A stretch of DNA of 64,000 bases from Muricea muricata. Taxonomy: Eukaryota; Cnidaria; Anthozoa; Malacalcyonacea; Plexauridae. Of this stretch, positions 34,756 through 46,300 are shown piece after piece; within the stretch, counting starts at the first letter, position 1; every line of letters begins with the position of its first letter. Below the pieces are notes generated by a model, which did no database searches, was not told the DNA's origin, and saw only the letters and a list, made by a program, of their open reading frames with translations. Location: the NCBI GenBank assembly GCA_963855995.1, contig OY979724.1, forward strand, positions 3,754,858 through 3,818,857, written 5' to 3'. A program made the translations under genes and the position numbers.

Positions 34756-35520
34756 AATTAACTTTACGAATCTCAAGACGGAAATTACTGTCGCGCCATA
34801 GGCGGCCCAATTCACTCGACTGGTGTTTTCAGATTTTTCATCTACCGTGCACTGAAATTTTTATGATGCAGGCGGCGTATTTCACTATAGTTTTTATTAA
34901 CATATGTAGCGCGATCTGCCATATTGTGCGGTCGATATCTTAACACGGTTTTAAAATGAGGAAGGGAAACTAAGTCAAGTGTGGTTATACAGAATGTTAT
35001 GCTGAGTCAATTGGTGTTTTTATATTTTTCATTTACCGTGCACACAAATCTCTGTTTACTATGGTGATGTAAATTTTGTGTGCCAGAAACTATAGTATCG
35101 AATGTGGTGTACAACTACTAAAAAATTTTCAAAACGCTAAATTTCTATGTGTTATAGAAAGCCACTAGGGATAGTACTGTAATTAAGGAGCACGGGGATA
35201 ATGGAGGCATTGTCCTTCATTGTCAGCTGATATGACGTACGTGCGCTGGAATGGAATACCCCTGTGATTTTTGTATCTACGCGAAGCGCTAGATACTATG
35301 CTATCGAGTTGTTCACTCATTTCCGTTCACTCATTTCCGTTCACTCACTTCTGTTCACTTTCTTTGTTCACTTGTAGCCAATCAGCGACTTGTATTATAA
35401 AATTACGTCATTGTATTCTGAGTTCTGTATTCTGAGTTTTTAAAATACAGTATATCTCATCCTCGTGGGAAAGTTTCCTATATATTTTTTCTTCGTTTTT
35501 GCTTGGAAAGCTTGTAGATT
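34756..35520. other. Intergenic, short tandem block
   Basis: About four copies of a 14-15-bp unit TTCACTCATTTCCG occur at about 35310-35365. No gene recognised. Confidence 0.4.
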
Positions 35521-35571
35521 TTGTCGCCTTTCTATGTCCAGATTTATCCTCGACTGGTAAGTATTTTAGAT

Positions 35572-36015
35572 ATGAATTCTACTAGTTTTACCTGTGTTAA
35601 TAACAGTAAAATTTGTGATTTGTATGGAGCCATATGGGATTTTATGCAAACATGTTTAATAGGGAATACGGCTTTTGAAAGCAAAAATAGGCTTCTCGGG
35701 AGGGCAAAACAATCTCTTCGGAGATCAGAACGATCTTTTCGGAGATCAGAACAAACTCTTCTGAGATCTGAACAGTTAAAACCTGATGAGGCTGTGATTC
35801 ACCATTTAGGAAGTAAGTGTAACCTGGTAAATTTAAAACTACATGTCGATAGTAGCTATAATTACAGATTTTCTGTAAGAAAATTGACTAAACAATCAAA
35901 TAGTACACGATACAGGAGGGATCATGAACTTTCTAGATTACTATTGAAGAAAATTATATTAGCTATATATGCGAAAAAGTTTTTAGTGTTACTACTTAAC
36001 CACTATTTTTCTTGA
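35572..36015 (+). CDS. Hypothetical open frame, 147 codons, with 9-residue repeats
   Basis: The open frame begins upstream at a TTG; its first ATG is 35572. It contains a short array of nine-residue units (SLRRSERSF, RRSEQTLLR) from a 27-bp DNA repeat near 35700-35775, and ends in a hydrophobic segment (KKFLVLLLNHYF). A donor-like CTG|GTAAGT lies just upstream at 35556 and an acceptor-like TTTTTTACAG at 36031-36040, so this stretch could equally be an intron. No family recognised; it may be spurious. Confidence 0.2.
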   Translation: MNSTSFTCVNNSKICDLYGAIWDFMQTCLIGNTAFESKNRLLGRAKQSLRRSERSFRRSEQTLLRSEQLKPDEAVIHHLGSKCNLVNLKLHVDSSYNYRFSVRKLTKQSNSTRYRRDHELSRLLLKKIILAIYAKKFLVLLLNHYFS

Positions 36016-38041
36016 AGTCTTAAACATTGTTTTTTTACAGATGACAGCAACAGCAAACATAAATATAACTACAGTATGCATTGGATAATGTGTGGTTGCA
36101 TTGGATAATGTGTTCTTGGTATTTTATATAATGCCTTGCTTCCAGAACAATGAACAATCTCAATTTCAACTCACCTGTAAATCAAAAAGAAATTAACTTC
36201 AGCACCAACCACATGGATCTTATTAATACCACACAATGTATACAAATCTGGAGCTATTATTGCAAATATTAGATTTTATCTTGGGACACAATATTATTCA
36301 TTACATGGATCGATATGCTATGCTGTTTTTCAACCTTATCACCATAAGGCACAATTATACTGTATGGATCTGGTTTGCTGTATGACTCACAACAGACTTC
36401 ATACATGGATTCATGTTGGATTATACATTTACCTGGGTTTTTGAACTCTGGCAACATACATAACAGAAACGTTGACATTTTTGGAGGCTTTGTAACTAAT
36501 AATTATCTGCAGTGGCTTCCAACATTAATTCTGTATTATGACCAATCAATGATTATGACAGCAGCTAATTATAAGTGTATAATATAACTACACTAAGTGT
36601 TCATGTATCTGCAAAAGACGTAAAAGTTTTAATGGTTAATAGTGACTGCTTAGCTGGTAGAATGATAAATAGCCACTCACAAAACAAATTCTAGCTGGTA
36701 AAATAATTTCCATAACATTGCAATATGTTATCAAGTTTTATTCTTTCTGGCATTTGAGAAACAAGTTATCTTAGTCAACTAGTGTAGCAGCTTGATTTAG
36801 CTAGTAATAGGGACTTCAGTTTATATTCGTTATTATTTAATACTAATATTGTCGAAAACTTTGTTACTGAAAAAATTCTTGTATTATATGAAGTAATGTA
36901 GTAAAAGTTCAGTCTCTGTAAGACCTGTACAATAAGATGAACGAGTTACGCAGTGGTTATTACTGCTTGTCCTACATTATCACAATGCCTCCCCCTCTAA
37001 ACAAAACAGAAAATAGACAATGTACATTCCCTTTATTAATTATAACAGTCAACTACAAAATTGTAACTTGTTTTGTCCCAACAAAACAAATTTAACACAC
37101 CAAAACACCTTGTCCCAACAACAATTGTCCCAACCATTAATTGTCCTTTAAATAATGGTTATATATAAAAAGTTTATAAATATTGAAAAATTAGATTTTG
37201 CAACCTTCACACCAATGTTAAACATTGAATTGCAATGCAATGTGGGAAACATGCGGGAAAAATTACCGTGTATATATATGTATTGAAATCCGTGTGACGT
37301 AAGCAATTCTAAGGTCTATTGGCAACATTGATGCCTCCATATAGCGTAGATACATGCACGCGTCGCGAGCCTATTTTTAAGCTATCGTATTGCAAGCTAA
37401 CTTCAAGAGGGTCTCGACGTGGCTGAGTTGAGAGCGTATAGACTATCGAGAAAACGCAGTCATAGTTTGAAAAGAAACAATTTTGAAAAAGGTAGGTGCA
37501 ACTTTAATTTAAATTTCTCTATCTTTCGAAATATGAAGGCAAATTTGAAGGTTTTACAGTGGTTTTTTAGTAATATTAGGATGAGATACAGTCTGTTCGA
37601 GTTTACTGACCTTGTGGACACTATTCAGTCGCGTATTGTCGAGTGAATATCTAGCCTTTGAAATTTCTTTACCAGAACTTTTTACATCCATATTGAGGCG
37701 TGCAGTTAGTGATAACAAATGGCTAGAATGTTTCAGTATATACAAACGGAACTTCGACACATCGAGTGAACGCCTTCGCTCGAAAGTTCAGTCGCACTTT
37801 CACTTTGTATCGTTGAGATTAAGAAATATTCTCGGTTTTTACTGCAGTACCGATACTAGCAACGTCAGTTTACAATTAATGAAGGCTTCAATAAAATTAT
37901 CATTTAATATCAGTGACTAACAATTGATCAGAAGTAACCGTACAATGAATATGCTTATAAAAGCATTTTGCATATGTGCTTACGTAACCATTCTGATGCG
38001 TATCTGGCACAGAATAGGTAATGACCATAGATATAGGCCAC
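36016..38041. other. Unassigned region containing a dispersed exon-like repeat
   Basis: No gene supported. The 37443-37590 segment recurs at 56836-56975. The open frame at 37612-37920 lacks a recognisable domain. Confidence 0.35.
37443..37590 (+). repeat. Dispersed repeat, copy 1 (second copy at 56836-56975)
   Basis: The two segments share GAAAACGCAGTCATAGTTTG and, further on, ATGAAGGCAAATTTGAAGG and TTTTACAGTGGTTTTTT, with about 90% identity over some 140 bp. Each contains AAAAAG|GTAGGTGCAA, which looks like an exon-intron boundary, so this may be a fragment of a duplicated gene or an uncharacterised element. Confidence 0.7.
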
Positions 38042-38471
38042 CAGGGGCCAGTTGTTCGAAGCCCGTTTACCTTAAACGGTGGTTATTAAGCTCAAAATAG
38101 AAACCAAGTTTATAGATTCATTCAACAACGAAACTAAAAGTTTACAACTACATATTTACTGAGACCCCGTTCACACGAGACCGGATCCGTGTGATCTTGA
38201 CATTTAGTTCGGTCACTTTACGGTGACATTTACTCTAACCACTTTTTCTATGGTACGTTTTAATTACGTTCTGTAATATTATCACAAATTTAAGAGTCAT
38301 GCTCGTCTTGAAACTTGTCAAATTGATATGGTGACCATACGGATCCGGTCCCGTGTGAACGGGGTCTGAATATAAGCTTAGAGATAAATAGGGATAACAA
38401 TAGGATAAAAGGGGAACGGCGGGGTTGTATCCACCGTTTACGCTAAACAGGCTTTGAACAACCGGCCCTTG
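38042..38471. mobile_element. MITE with CAGGGGCC ends, itself interrupted by another MITE
   Basis: CAGGGGCCAGTTGTTCGAAG on the left pairs with CTTTGAACAACCGGCCCTTG on the right, inverted repeats of about 40 bp including the conserved GTTTA..TAAACGGTGG stretch. Within it sits a second inverted-repeat element at 38162-38367. Flanking target duplication not evident. Confidence 0.6.
38162..38367. mobile_element. MITE with AGACCCCGTTCACAC inverted repeats
   Basis: AGACCCCGTTCACACGAGAC..CGGATCCGT pairs with ACGGATCCG..GTCCCGTGTGAACGGGGTCT, arms about 30 bp. If the ends are taken one base inward, TGA flanks both sides. Nested in the 38042-38471 element. Confidence 0.7.
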
Positions 38472-38475
38472 GTCA

Positions 38476-39036
38476 ACTCTGTCACAGATCAGGTATAGAA
38501 CCAGATGTCTCACTAAGCAAAATTTATGTCCGCGATTTTGAAGAGCTCGCGTCAGCCTTCGTCAGATTTGCTCGCGTCAGATTTGCTCGCGTCAGATCTC
38601 TCGCGTCAGATTTGCTCGCGTCAGACTTACTCGCGTCAGATCGCTGGCGTCAGATTTGCTCGCGTGGCGTGAATCTTTCTTGCTAAAAAGAAGCAGCGTA
38701 TCATTTATCAGTAAAATTCGTCAAGAAAATAAAGATCAATAGGTAGTCGCAAAACGCCTAAAATCGCCGTTTAACTGCCAAAATTCTGCACTTCCCTATC
38801 TTTTTTCTGATAAAAAATGTGCATTACACTTGCCAGAGGTGTTGCGTGTCCAATTCGTGCTCTCACGTAAGCAGTACACGTCAGCGTGGCAAGTGCCATT
38901 GCGTGTGCAATTCGTGCTCTCTGGTTGCGTCATCTCGCGTGTGCAATTCGTGATCAGCCGAAAAATCGCGGACACGAAAACATTAGGAATAGATAGGAAG
39001 TGAGACATCTGGTCTATCCTGATCTGTGACTCTGTG
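38476..39036. mobile_element. Inverted-repeat element with internal CTCGCGTCAGATTTG tandem repeat
   Basis: GTCACAGATCAGG..TAGA..CCAGATGTCTCACT at 38481 onward pairs with the right arm ending at 39030. CCTTGGTCA stands on both sides (38467-38475 and 39037-39045), a likely 8-9-bp target duplication of hAT type. The left half contains about seven copies of a 15-16-bp unit CTCGCGTCAGATTTG (38567-38665). The right half contains three copies of GTGTGCAATTCGTG-type sequence in a roughly 30-60-bp spacing. It inserted at the right edge of the preceding MITE. Confidence 0.65.
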
Positions 39037-39393
39037 CCTTGGTCATCGCAGCCAGAATGATAGGAAATTGTGTTAGTTGGAGGAGTATTTACTGCTAAAA
39101 AGTCAGTATTTTTCCTGATTTTGCCGTTTGTCGTGTCATTTGTTGTTAGAATATCAAAGTTAAAGGTACGTAGAGTATTACTTAAATGTTATGAAGCTTG
39201 AAACGATTTTAAAAGTGATCGAAATTATTTGAAGCAGTGGAGAGCAAAGCAAGCATTTATTTGCATGAATGATAAATTTAGTATTGCAAGAATGCAAGTG
39301 TAAAATTTTACATACCTGACAAACAGTAATCCAGTCTTAATTCATTTTTGAACACATAATTTTCATGTCCTCTATCGCATAACTGTTTACTGC

Positions 39394-40700
39394 ATGCATA
39401 CGTTTCTATTTTATATACAAATATAAACTATTACTAAACGTGAGTTACATGTACAGATGGACATGCAGCATTAGAAAGGTGTTGTCAGTTGTGTTTTCTC
39501 TAATTTTTTTAAGTGAATATGAGGTTGCAGTTAGCTGATCTTGGACATCCACAGAATAAACTTCACAAGTTCACTGAAAATGATATTGTAACAGACTGAA
39601 TCATTTTAACAGAATGGGTACATGCCAGTTGTGGACTGCTTGAAATTTCTAGCAGAACAAATATTATATTAAAAGACGGAAAATACATTGAAGGAAACAC
39701 TATAAAAGTAGATATAGCTAAATAGTGTGGCCACAATTCTTCAATAGTTTATTAGTGTTCACAATGTTGAAGAAACTACTTAGCTAGACTGATTTAGAAA
39801 AGAACTTGAGAAGTCTTTGTGAAGGAGTTCATTCAAAAAGGTAAAGGGAATAAACAATCACCGTTATAGAAAGTTGTAAAATGACTATGGCTGAGTGATA
39901 AAAAACTGTGAGTAGTAAAACACATCATCACACATCAGTCTGGTGGGTGGAAAAATACATTTTGCTGCTACAAACTCAAGTGTCTATCTCCTTGCAAAAA
40001 GCAAGTAAACATATCATTCATGTACAATACTTCATTCAATACGATTTATTGTCTCATAATACTTTTAAATTATCATACTTGTGTATAAATTTATCTTATC
40101 GCACCATTCAAGCAAGTCCAAGGAATTCAATGTTAGACCAATAGCAGATGTGCAACACTGAATAGTGAAACAAATATTGACAGCTGATTGGATACATTGC
40201 AACAAAATGTGAATGAATTACTCCATACCTATATAAACAAACTTTGGAGTTAAACACAAATTTGATTCATCCAGTATAACTATGTTATTTCAGAAAACGT
40301 AAAGAAAACAATTCATCCAGTATAACTTTTTATGTTGATTCAAAAAAAAATTCAAAATGACAAAAGCTATTTCTACTTTTATAGCATTATTATAGTGTAT
40401 AGTATTTTCCCTCCTTTAATAAATATTTGTTCTGCTAGAAATTTTAACCTTCAAGCAGTCCACAACTGGCATGTACCCATTCTGTTAAAATGATTCAGTC
40501 TGTTACAATATCATTTTCAGTGAACTAGTGAAGTTTATTCTGTGGATGTTCGAGATCAGCTAACTGCAACTTCATATTCACCTAAAAAAATTAGAGAAAA
40601 CACAACTGACAACACCTTTCTAATGCTGCATGCCCATCTGTACATGTAACTCACGTTTAGTAATAGTTTATAATTGTATATAAAATAGAAACGTGTGCAT
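39394..40700. mobile_element. 1.3-kb element with ~325-bp terminal inverted repeats
   Basis: The left arm (39394-about 39716) and right arm (about 40372-40700) are inverted copies with roughly 90% identity; shared words include CATACGTTTCTATTTTATAT, AAACGTGAGTTACATGTACA, TGCCAGTTGTGGACTGCTTG and TTCTAGCAGAACAAATATT. The 650-bp centre is AT-rich without a credible open frame. Long terminal inverted repeats without a transposase suggest a non-autonomous element. The right end lies 26 bp from the truncated tyrosine recombinase. No clear target duplication. Confidence 0.75.
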
Positions 40701-40725
40701 ATATGAGATACGAGACAAGATTTAA

Positions 40726-41182
40726 CTATGTATTCTCCTGTGACCAGTCTGCCATGTACAGAATGTCTGAAACTGAAACACCCTGACTTAATGCCGCCAA
40801 TGTCAAAACTCCCCTCATAAAATGTGCTGAGGAAATTTCTGTGTCAATCCCTGCTAGTTGTAGTAGAGACTTTACCCATCTAGCTAAAATAGATGCAGTG
40901 ACTGGTTTAAAAGGTCGAGTGTAAGAGAGAAGTCCTGAATGGAACAGCCTGCCGTTTGTCTTTCGATCTGTAGTCTTTGGTAGCATGTTCATGTGCCTTT
41001 AAGCACTCTACAGGACGTTTTTTGGAGGATCTCCCCAGCTTTAAGCCATTACATAAACCGGGCGGCTTGAATGATATGCCCTTTGGGAGAAAGGTATGAA
41101 ATCTGAGATCCTTTTTTGCAAGGTCAGCTGACCTGCCTGGCGCAGTGAGACCTAAGAAGACTAACAATTTGAATGACAACAT
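40726..41182 (-). pseudogene. Tyrosine recombinase relic (Crypton/DIRS-type transposon)
   Basis: Two overlapping minus-strand frames carry parts of one protein. The N-terminal piece has KLLVFLGLTAPGRSADLAKK, with the arginine of the first catalytic box, and the diagnostic VECLKAHEHATKDYRSKDK. The next frame continues PFKPVTASILARWVKSLLQ and LAGIDTEISSAHFMRGVLT, with the His-x-x-Arg catalytic box, then ILYMADWSQ. A frameshift separates the two, and the frame stops before the catalytic tyrosine, right beside the 1.3-kb inverted-repeat element. The N-terminal half ends near copy A of the hAT/copia composite. Such recombinases transpose Crypton, Ngaro and DIRS elements; the exact clade cannot be set from this fragment. 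Confidence 0.75.
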
Positions 41183-41262
41183 TTAAGATTTAAGTTCTCA
41201 TTACCACCCAACGATTTTATGAATGGAAGAGGTAATTTTGATTTGTCTTTTGAAGAGGTGAT

Positions 41263-41571
41263 TTTCCACGTATATAATTTCAAACCAAGATACAGTAATA
41301 TCAAGAAGCAGTCATTTAAATATATTAAACAGGAAAGTTCAAAGTTTCACTAGCTAAAAGTCCCCCTAGTCATTTTTAGCCTCTCTTTGAGCTTTTTAAT
41401 TTGTGTATGTCACTGACTTGGCATGTGCAATAATTTGTGTAGCATTCAAATTATTACCTTCCAAATACATTTATCTTTGTTCTTAATATGCCAAGTAGTT
41501 TATTTCTAATTGACATGTCTTTGTACACACTTATAGAAGCATGCCCTTTTTTAGCATCCTTTCCAAGTTTA
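41263..41571 (-). pseudogene. hAT-family transposase C-terminal end, copy A
   Basis: Matches 58001-58327 of copy B, where the same segment encodes the C-terminal tail of the hAT transposase. Here it is more diverged and carries deletions (the sequence for the GNHQNK/WQPPK region is shortened). It borders the copia LTR directly. Confidence 0.6.
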
Positions 41572-41730
41572 TGTTAAGAATAGAGGTCTGCAAATCGAAA
41601 TATTTGTTTATCAACCCATTTTTTCTATGTAGAGAAACAACAAAAGTATTACACAAAAAGTACTTTATTGAAGGAGAGAAACTTCCAAAATCTTAACACA
41701 TGGAATATTAATTAGCTTTAGTTCTCAACA
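41572..41730 (-). repeat. Ty1/copia LTR, copy A
   Basis: On the minus strand it starts TGTTGAGAAC and ends TTCTTAACA, 159 bp, homologous to both LTRs of copy B but with an internal deletion of about 28 bp near its start. The opposite LTR of copy A has been lost. Confidence 0.8.
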
Positions 41731-44588
41731 CAATGACTACACTAAATGATTAAATGTCACTACTTAATCTCTACAACACCTAACTTACCTCCTAACTGTT
41801 CAAAAGTGACTTTACATAAACCTTTAGTCATGATGTCATCCATCATGTTCTCACTTGGACAGTATTTAACAGATATTGTATTCTGTTTTACTTGTTCTCG
41901 CACAAAATTATATGATATGTCAATATGCTTGGTGCAATTATGGAATTTTGGACTTCTAGATTGTTCAATAGCTTCTTTGTTATCTTCAAAGATTATAGAT
42001 AAATCAGTCTGTTTTATTTGAATGTCAGCTAACAATCTGCTTGACCAAATTGCTTCTTGACTTTCTATACTTCAGTGCGATATACTCAGTTTCTGTGGTT
42101 TTCTACTGCACCAACTTATGGTGTTACTTTGAATCTGGAAAACATATGCTAAAGTCGAACCGCGTGTTAGCGTGTACTCACGTCATCTCCCCAGTCTGCA
42201 TCGGAATATCCGGTTAGGATAGGATCTGTACCATCTGCTTTAAAACACTAAACCATAGTTGAGTGCTCCTTGAATGTAACATTCCCTTTATACCTTGCCA
42301 AAGTTCCTTTCCTGGTTTCGGCATAAACTTTGAAAGAACACCAGCAGCATCAGCTAAATCTAAACGACTTATAGTGGTAGCATACGTTAAGCATCCAAGT
42401 GCCATTTGATAAGCCATGACATCATCTTGCTCTTCTCGTACGGGTTTTTCCTTGTTCGAGTAGAGTGGATACTCGCTTGCAGTTTTCCGTATCGAATCGT
42501 TTAAAGGACTCCTTCAAAATATTTTTTCTGAGTAATCGAAAGTGTTCTTGACCGTCGATATCGTTTAACAGACATACAGAGAACTTAGTGTAATTCTTCA
42601 AGGTCTTCTACTTTGAATCTTTTGGCTAACGCCAATTCCTCTTTCTCGACCATCTTCGTGTTATTTGAAAACCATATAGTGTCATCGACATGAAGAGCAG
42701 TAATGACAAAATCAATCTTTGCATTCTTTCGCTTCACCGACTTGGTGTAAACACACAGATCAGCACCGCTTTCATGTATCCATTAGACAAGAAGAAAGTG
42801 TCAATTGCAACATTCCAACATTTTGCAGCTTGTTTTGAACCATAAATGTTCTTGTTCAGTTTGAACACAAAATCTGGTCGCTCTTCATTAACAAATCCTC
42901 CCGTTGTTCCATATATATTTCATCTTCAAGATCGCCTTGTAAAAATGCCGTTTTAACATCCATTTGATGAATGTCCCAATCGCACACATTTGCCACGGCT
43001 AACAACGATCTTACCGACTCGTTTCGGCTACTGGCGAAAAAACTTCTTGATAATCGATACCTTCTGTTTAAGAATAACCTTTCGCGACTAACCGAGCCTT
43101 GTATCTTTGAATTGAACCACTAGCATCTCTTTTCACTTTAAACACTCATCCACTTCCTACGATATTTTTTCCTTCTGGACATGGGACAAGATCCCATGTA
43201 TGATTGTCCATGTGGGAGTCATATTCTGACCTTGTAACTTTCTTCCATTCAGCAGAATGTTCTCCTGAGAAAGCTTCATTTATGGTAACTAATTCATTAA
43301 TATCACACGTCAGGTTACTTGAAATATAACATACTTCATCAGATCTCGCAAGTGGTTTGCACTGTCTCTCTCCTAACTGTTCAACTTCTCTTAAGAAATT
43401 GTCTTCATATGTTGCTCCCAATTGCCGATCATCGGTTCTGTGATCAGCAGTTACATCTTGTTCCTCTGGGTCAACATGGGAATAATCACTACATTTATAC
43501 TACAGAATAATACAGAATAATCACTACTACAGAATAATCACTACATTTAGTCCAAATTCATGAAACTTTCTTTCTAGAAATACGACATCACGACTGCGAT
43601 GATTTGCTTCAAACTGGATCATAGAATTTGCATCCTTTAACACTATCAGGATAGCGAACGAGCATTGCTTTGCGTGACCTTGCTTCGAGTTTCTTTCGTT
43701 GATTATCAGGAACATGAACAAACGAAATACATCCCAAAACTTTAAGATTTGCAACATCGAGTTTTCTCTTGAAGAGCCATTCATAAGGCGTGATTTTTTT
43801 TTTCATGGCGGTAGTGGAACTTTGATTCCTTTGGTAAACAGCTATGTTCACTGCTTCAGGGAAGGGTACTTTGACTTGTTTCCAGGTGAATTTTTCAGCG
43901 AAATTACAAAATTTTTTAAACTTCTCTAAAACTTCATCTTTGGTCTTCATGAAGTAAACAGACGTATGACAGGCATAATCATCGATAAATGTAACATAAT
44001 ATCGAGAACCTCCCATTGAACTAACAAACGTAGGTCCACACACATCACTGTGAATCACATCAAATGGTTCAGCAGCACGCCATAAAACAGGCTTCGCAGA
44101 TTACACTTGTTTCATCAACTGCATTGTCCATCCCTTTAACCATTTTATCATTCACGAACTTCATATTATTGTCTATGCCTAGGTGACCAAAAACCGATAA
44201 TGCCATAATTTCAAACTTGATGAATCCATTGCATTATTCACATGTTCATCAGCAACAACTTTCAATACATAAAGCTTACCAATCATTCCACGAATAAGCT
44301 AAGAATTACGGGATATCTTACATACACCGTCCTACAGCATAACTGTGGCTCCTAATTTTGTTATTGCACGCTTTCATTTGAGTGTCATTTCTTCTCAAGA
44401 TCCAGATCAAGATCAGTCGTCGTTTCTCTCACATGTATTTGCTGTCCGCTCGAATCCTCGAATCCATGCTCTCCAAGTATAGCCACATATAAAATACCCA
44501 TGTTCGATAATTTTAACCGTTTATCTTCGCGAGCTTTAATGCGAGTTTTTCTTCGAAGAGGCCATGCTGTCTTCGCTTCAATCAAACG
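41731..44588 (-). pseudogene. Ty1/copia gag-pol remnant, copy A
   Basis: Reading along the minus strand: gag scraps, an integrase core start (DVCGPTFVSSMGGSRYYVTF, FIDDYACHTSVYF with the first catalytic Asp), reverse transcriptase fragments, and an RNase H tail with IIFEDNKEAIEQSRSPKFHN. Pol ends at the stop at 41760. Relative to copy B it has lost roughly 200 bp from the integrase, including the segment with the catalytic Glu (junction near 43861), about 800 bp of gag (near 44400) and the 5' LTR region (junction near 44588). Many frameshifts. Not functional. Confidence 0.85.
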
Positions 44589-45054
44589 GGTTCTTCAGGA
44601 AGGAAATTTTGTGCCAAATCAAGTCAATTCGAATTGGTTTATCATCCTCATCATAGTAAGCAGGAAGTTCTTTCTCAGGTGCTGCTTGATAATCAAGAAA
44701 TTCAGACTCAAGATCATTTACATCACTTGACTTGATAACATTAGGAAATCTTTTCATACTCACTTCTAATTCATTAGTTGATGCTTGATGCCTTTCTGGA
44801 AGTCTCAGAAAGATGAATGACTTTATAACTTCGTTGTGTTACATTGATGTTTGCAAGTACTTGGTGCATTTCATATAAAATTTTTTGCATTCTTTTAAGA
44901 ATTTAAGAACTGGTGCCAATGATACCAGAATCTCGTGCATAACATATGCATCAGTGGTTCCTCTGACTGAAGGATTGTAGCTGTCAAAGAGTGGGATAAC
45001 ACACTGGACAAACATAGCATACAATTTGGTGACGGGGCTTTTAAATGCCTTTTT
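44589..45054 (-). pseudogene. hAT-family transposase middle region, copy A (part 1)
   Basis: Encodes the segments KAFKSPVTKLYAMFVQ, FDSYNPS, LKECKKFYMKCTKYLQTSM and LESEFLDYQAAPEKELPAYY, followed by an acidic DEDD stretch, in broken frames. It matches 62940-63540 of copy B but lacks about 90 bp around the DNRDFLRNDYEI region. Part of an hAT transposase catalytic/insertion domain. Confidence 0.7.
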
Positions 45055-46300
45055 AGTGCAAAGTTTCAAAGAAACTTTGCAGTATTGTGATGAGTGGCGA
45101 AAATTCAAATCAGTCAGGCAGTCAGTCAGTCAGTCAGTCAGTCAGTCAGTCATAGTGTAAACTCCGGGGGGTGGTGCAAATTTTGAATATGCCACCTGAT
45201 TACTTGAATGTTACTATTGCAATGTTTTAGTTAAAATTATAAGTATTATTTATAAACCATTTTGTGCTGTTATTCATACAAATGAAAAAGATAGGTAAAT
45301 GAGCCATATGGCAACTAATGAGCGTAGTAATTTTATTGCAGACATGTATATACAGTGCTCTCAAACTCCCCCGGAATTTAAAATATTCAACTAAGCACGT
45401 GTATATTGCGTAGCGCCCGCTTCCGTTGCTATGCAGAGGTCTAGGAGTGGGATAATAAACATGAGTTAAACATGTATTTCCACGGCTTAAAAGCACCATT
45501 TTAACTGGCAGGACAAGATTTTTTAATCTTCAGACTATTATGCTTTCGTTTATTATGCATAAAGAGCGATTTTTCGCCTTAAAACGAGCTCAAATGGACA
45601 GCATAAGTTGACCTATATGGTATGAATATAAATGGCTAACAAGAGATATGAGCTATAGTTTGAATACATAGCAATAAATACACCGCAATATTTTCGCTAT
45701 TCTACGTCTTATATTCCTAAATATACACCACATGAATTGCAGGAGTTTTGTTCTACATTTCGGCCAGGCTTCATCAAAAAATGATGAAAAACAAGCGAGA
45801 TAAAGCGAAATCGGCATATTTGATAATGTTGCGTGCGTGCGAGATCAGTTTCTGCAAGGTTGTGATGTGATGACTGATGATTGTGTACATAAAATTTCCA
45901 ATAATACTAGTAGACCTAAAGTAAACCGTACATAAGTATACTAAGTAAAGATATTGGCCTAATATTGTGACAGTTTTTTATTAACACACAGAAGAGCGCA
46001 CAGTTTGTATGTTTGCAATCTTAGTTCACGTTCAATATTAATTGCGCGTTCATTCCGTTTTGTTTATATGAGTCTAAGGTCAGAGGTCAGAGATTCAGCA
46101 AACGTGAAACCGAATATGCTCGCTAAACATGAAAATTATAAAATTATCAGAGTGTCTAAAAACGTCCCACGTAAACAAAACGCTTTTAGACCACATCATT
46201 TTAACATTTTATTTCCAAAGCTATCATTAAATTTTTCTTAGTTTTTCGAGTTTAAGTGTGTAAGTCTTTTCAGAAACTTTGCACTATCCTTGGATCCCTA
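45055..46300. mobile_element. ~1.25-kb insertion in copy A with AGTGCAAAGTTTC ends and a GTCA microsatellite
   Basis: Absent from copy B, where the transposase sequence is continuous across this point. AGTGCAAAGTTTC at the left (45055-45067) recurs inverted at 46273-46285. A run of about nine GTCA units lies at 45113-45151. No transposase or other gene in it. The precise right boundary (between 46285 and 46300) and any target duplication are uncertain. Confidence 0.55.

Noticed and set aside
38042-38471. 8-bp target duplication for the CAGGGGCC-ended MITE
   Set aside because: TAGGCCAC on the left and GTCAACTC (or GTCATCGC after removing the neighbouring insertion) on the right do not match.
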